Positions 62,597 through 64,000 of a stretch of 64,000 bases of DNA are shown in pieces. Source of the stretch: Agarophyton chilense. Taxonomy: Eukaryota > Rhodophyta > Florideophyceae > Gracilariales > Gracilariaceae. The stretch spans positions 868,001-932,000 of the forward strand of contig JARGXX010000075.1 of the NCBI GenBank assembly GCA_030374765.1. Direction: 5' to 3'. The translations under genes were made by a program, and so were the position numbers. Below the pieces are notes generated by a model. That model searched no databases. It was given only the letters and a program-made list of their open reading frames with translations, and was not told the DNA's origin. The stretch's first letter is position 1; the number at the start of each line of letters is the position of its first letter.

Positions 62597-63952
62597 CTAA
62601 AATGGAGGGAGAAGATGGGGCGTGTCTTCATGCTGGAAGCGCTTTTCACCGCTTGCATACGGAGCTACGATGTGGCCACTACCTTTCAACTTGTACTTGT
62701 AAATCAACAGCCCTTCAAGACCAACTGGACCACGCGCGTGGGTTCTGTGAGTACTTACTCCGACCTCTGCCCCGAATCCGTATCGAAATCCATCCGCAAA
62801 TCTCGTGGATGCATTGTGATAAACTCCGGCTGAGTCAACCATTGCCAAAAAATTTTGCGCGGAAGAACAGTCTTCTGTTACGATGCAATCTGTATGTCCA
62901 CTACCATGTGCGTTTATATGATCGATGGCATCTGACAAGCTCGCAACAACTTTTACGGCCATCTTCAGTTCCAGGAATTCTGTTCTGTAGTCTTCCGGAG
63001 AGGAGCGCTCCACATTTAGACCCGGAATTCCCTCTAATACTACTTTAGACCTCTCATCCGCCCGCAAGCTCACTTCTGCGTCAGCAAGTCCTTGTCCGAT
63101 AATGGGTAGCACATCTTCCACAGCGTCCTCGTGAATAAGCAATGTTTCAGCTGCATTGCACACAGCAGGATATTGTGCCTTGGCATCGACCACGATATCC
63201 TTCGCTTTCATAGGATCAGCTTTTGCATCGACGTATATAGAACATATTCCATCGGCGTGGCCCATAACAGGGATCTTGGTGTTTTCACTAATGAATCTCA
63301 CTAAACTGTTTGAACCGCGAGGAATGATAAGGTCTATGTAATTTGATTGGTCCAACAATTCTCGAACTTCTTCTCGAGTAGCTACCAACTGCACAGCATC
63401 CTCAGGAACGTTTGACGCTTGGAGCGCGCTTCTAATGGTTTGAACAAGCACTGCGTTGCTCTTCTCAGCTTCTTTTCCACCCTTGAGAATGACTGCATTG
63501 GCGCTTTTAATAGATAGCGATGCAATTTGCACCGCTGCCTCTGGACGAGACTCGAATATAATGCAGATGACTCCGATAGGACATGCAACCCGAAATAATT
63601 GTAAGTCGTCATCGAGCTTCCGAGAAAGAGAACATGATCCAACTGGATCTGGTAAGCGCCCAACAGAAGTGATACCTTCCAGCATTGCATCGAACTTCTT
63701 ACCTCCGAGATCCAGTCTTTTTACCAAAGAAGAAGTTAGAGACCCTTTTGCGAGAAGCTCCTGGGCTGCTCGCTTGTCACTTTCATTAGCGGCGAGAATT
63801 TCATCCTTGGCGTTAAGCAAATGATCGTGAACAGCCTCTAGTGCGCTGTTTCTGTCATTTGTATTTAGCGAAAGCATTGCCCGAGATGCATTTCTGGCGC
63901 GAAGCGCAAGGACCTCGATTGAGGAACGTTTTGACGTTGATGAGCCGTTCAT
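62597..63952 (-). CDS. proA: Gamma-glutamyl phosphate reductase (glutamate-5-semialdehyde dehydrogenase)
   Basis: NADPH-dependent reduction of gamma-glutamyl phosphate to glutamate-5-semialdehyde in proline synthesis. The product is 451 residues from the ATG at 63952. Landmarks: CPIGVICIIFESRPEAAVQIASLSIKSANAVILKGGKEAEKSN (aldehyde-dehydrogenase nucleotide-binding fold), IDLIIPRGSNSLVRFI, KIPVMGHADGICSIYVD, the catalytic Cys in AQYPAVCNAAETLLIH, and TRFADGFRYGFGAEVGVSTHRTHARGPVGLEGLL. Plants and animals fuse this to glutamate 5-kinase (P5CS). Here it is a complete stand-alone enzyme with its own start and stop, as in bacteria. A short extra C-terminal tail (SGEKRFQHEDTPHLLPPF) follows the conserved end. 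Confidence 0.96.
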   Translation of the reverse strand: MNGSSTSKRSSIEVLALRARNASRAMLSLNTNDRNSALEAVHDHLLNAKDEILAANESDKRAAQELLAKGSLTSSLVKRLDLGGKKFDAMLEGITSVGRLPDPVGSCSLSRKLDDDLQLFRVACPIGVICIIFESRPEAAVQIASLSIKSANAVILKGGKEAEKSNAVLVQTIRSALQASNVPEDAVQLVATREEVRELLDQSNYIDLIIPRGSNSLVRFISENTKIPVMGHADGICSIYVDAKADPMKAKDIVVDAKAQYPAVCNAAETLLIHEDAVEDVLPIIGQGLADAEVSLRADERSKVVLEGIPGLNVERSSPEDYRTEFLELKMAVKVVASLSDAIDHINAHGSGHTDCIVTEDCSSAQNFLAMVDSAGVYHNASTRFADGFRYGFGAEVGVSTHRTHARGPVGLEGLLIYKYKLKGSGHIVAPYASGEKRFQHEDTPHLLPPF

Positions 63953-64000
63953 ACTAGCGGATTTGGCGAAATTGGCTCTTTTGCTGCGGAGATATGACCC

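Overview
The window comes from the nuclear genome of a photosynthetic eukaryote, most likely a red alga of the florideophyte kind (Chondrus-like; this is an inference). Two nuclear genes encode plastid proteins: the ATP synthase gamma subunit, in its cyanobacterial/red-algal form without the plant redox insert, and a sigma-70 factor for the plastid RNA polymerase. The other host genes are plainly eukaryotic: SWI3/SMARCC, DHX8/Prp22, exomer ChAP, exosome RRP45, HYPK, Sep15-type redoxin, cytosolic HSP90, Brl1/Brr6, DPH5, UPF3 and TTI1. Genes are compact and mostly intronless; the four introns I can place are 62-111 bp, with GT-AG ends.

Layout. 1-24.7 kb is a gene-dense left arm: SMARCC(-, partial), DHX8(+), ChAP(-), zinc-ribbon protein(+), PdxH(-), nucleotidyltransferase(+), RRP45(-), HYPK(+), Sep15-like(-), HSP90(-), Brl1/Brr6(+), C2H2 protein(+) and an unrecognised membrane protein(-). 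25.9-45.7 kb is a transposon block. It holds decayed Ty3/Gypsy-related pieces in both orientations (about 26-31.4 kb), a 33-bp minisatellite (about 31.9-32.2 kb), and a broken Ty1/Copia element (about 32.4-45.7 kb). A young, nearly whole Ty3/Gypsy-like element (35020-45127, 862-bp LTRs, ACTAG target duplication) is inserted into the Copia copy. 45.7-64 kb is the right arm: secreted Cys-rich protein(+), inositol monophosphatase(+), atpC(+), DPH5(-), UPF3(+), plastid sigma factor(-), TTI1(+), histidine phosphatase(-) and ProA(-).

Architecture. Host genes alternate strands very regularly. Seven head-to-head pairs share divergent spacers of about 0.3-0.8 kb, and convergent neighbours are only about 80-150 bp apart. 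The divergent spacers carry unusual material: long poly-G and poly-C tracts, short tandem repeats, E2F-like motifs and heat-shock elements.

The most interesting object is the young LTR element. After RNase H its pol frame has no recognisable integrase; instead there is a long Pro/Ala/Gly/Arg-rich stretch and then a C-terminal chromodomain. Between pol and the 3' LTR lies a long antisense reading frame coding for a Trp-rich protein of unknown function.
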